A DNA stretch of 64,000 nucleotides from Wenzhouxiangella marina (GTDB lineage Bacteria > Pseudomonadota > Gammaproteobacteria > Xanthomonadales > Wenzhouxiangellaceae). The notes beneath the pieces are model-generated. The model had not been told where the DNA came from and did not search any database. It saw only the letters and a list, made by a program, of their open reading frames with translations. The position numbers and the translations under genes are program-made. Location: NCBI RefSeq assembly GCF_001187785.1, contig NZ_CP012154.1, positions 2,908,501 to 2,972,500 on the forward strand. The letters are read 5' to 3'. How positions within the stretch are numbered: position 1 is the first letter of the stretch; each line of letters begins with the position of its first letter. Of this stretch, positions 63,802-64,000 are shown one piece after another.

Positions 63802-64000
63802 TCGGGCGCGGCCGCAGAAGGACGATCTTCGGGGGCACAAGCAGCCAGCCTTCGTCACTGGTCGATTCGAGGCGGATCGTGACCGTTCTATCGAAACCCG
63901 CAGGATCCTGGCGAAATGGCTCGCATGCGCTGGCGGAGTGGCCTGGAACTTGCAGCTGTCAAAGGTATCCAGCGGCCTCCGGAGCCCGACCATGCCACAG
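63802..64000. other. terminal region without a supportable gene
   Basis: 199 bp after cytochrome b561. Short frames on both strands end in stops and resemble no known family. The C-terminus of a gene extending beyond the window cannot be excluded. Confidence 0.4.

Noticed and set aside
63301-63993. 230-aa frame on the minus strand at the window end
   Set aside because: Mostly antisense to cytochrome b561 and without family features.

Overview
This is a GC-rich chromosomal segment from a Gram-negative bacterium, most likely a gammaproteobacterium. Evidence: pilMNOPQ divergent from a class A penicillin-binding protein, hda, purMN with a DUF2066 gene, AmgK-MurU cell-wall recycling, PepN, SppA and many lipoproteins with lipobox signals. 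The mix of a SUF Fe-S operon, eukaryote-like Ser/Thr kinases fused to TPR regions, CSLREA and DUF4397 surface proteins resembles free-living marine or saline lineages near Xanthomonadales/Chromatiales such as Wenzhouxiangella. That placement is an inference without a database search. No rRNA, tRNA, CRISPR array, prophage or classical insertion sequence was seen. Almost all the DNA is coding.

Layout. 1-3756: the 3' part of a sigma-54-type AAA+ regulator with a degenerate GAFTGA loop, overlapping a membrane Ser/Thr kinase. 3757-10209 (minus): SUF operon, in transcription order Rrf2 regulator, sufB, a GxxExxY gene, sufC, sufD, sufS, sufU. It carries two intrusions: a GxxExxY gene bracketed by 30-bp inverted repeats between sufB and sufC, and a REP-like inverted pair between sufS and sufU. 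10352-20868: DUF4397 secreted protein, amgK-murU, alkaline phosphatase, an unknown 562-aa lipoprotein, asnB, and the minus-strand group DUF2066, CDP-alcohol phosphatidyltransferase, hda. 20952-28148: purM-purN-DUF3108, M48 protease, an ECF sigma factor with a membrane partner, an amidohydrolase and an amidase. 28198-35658: pepN, a PLP dehydratase, sixA, a free methionine sulfoxide reductase, and hutG-hutF-methyltransferase. 35726-43812 (minus): pilMNOPQ followed by a large Ig-like lipoprotein. 44034-50788: PBP1A, small conserved genes, a DUF4389 membrane protein with a histone H1-like tail, a Tyr/Trp-rich lipoprotein, and mnmG. 50993-57175: AGCS symporter, membrane hydrolase, SppA, MATE exporter. 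57263-61687 (minus): ECF sigma factor, a second Ser/Thr kinase-TPR, and a CSLREA surface protein. 61753-63801: M17 aminopeptidase and cytochrome b561.

How it works together. The SUF block is a complete cluster-assembly route: cysteine desulfurase SufS, SufU-type sulfur acceptor or scaffold, and the SufBCD scaffold. It sits under an Rrf2 regulator whose promoter carries a dyad over the predicted start site. Envelope functions dominate the rest: peptidoglycan synthesis and recycling, type IV pilus assembly, lipoproteins, a membrane protease and a periplasmic phosphatase. The two kinase modules near the window ends look like parallel signalling devices, one joined to an AAA+ regulator and one to an ECF sigma factor.

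Best candidate for something undescribed: the 435-bp unit at 7839-8273. It consists of inverted repeats plus one PD-(D/E)XK-like gene, is fitted between sufB and sufC with start/stop overlap, and looks like a minimal mobile cassette.
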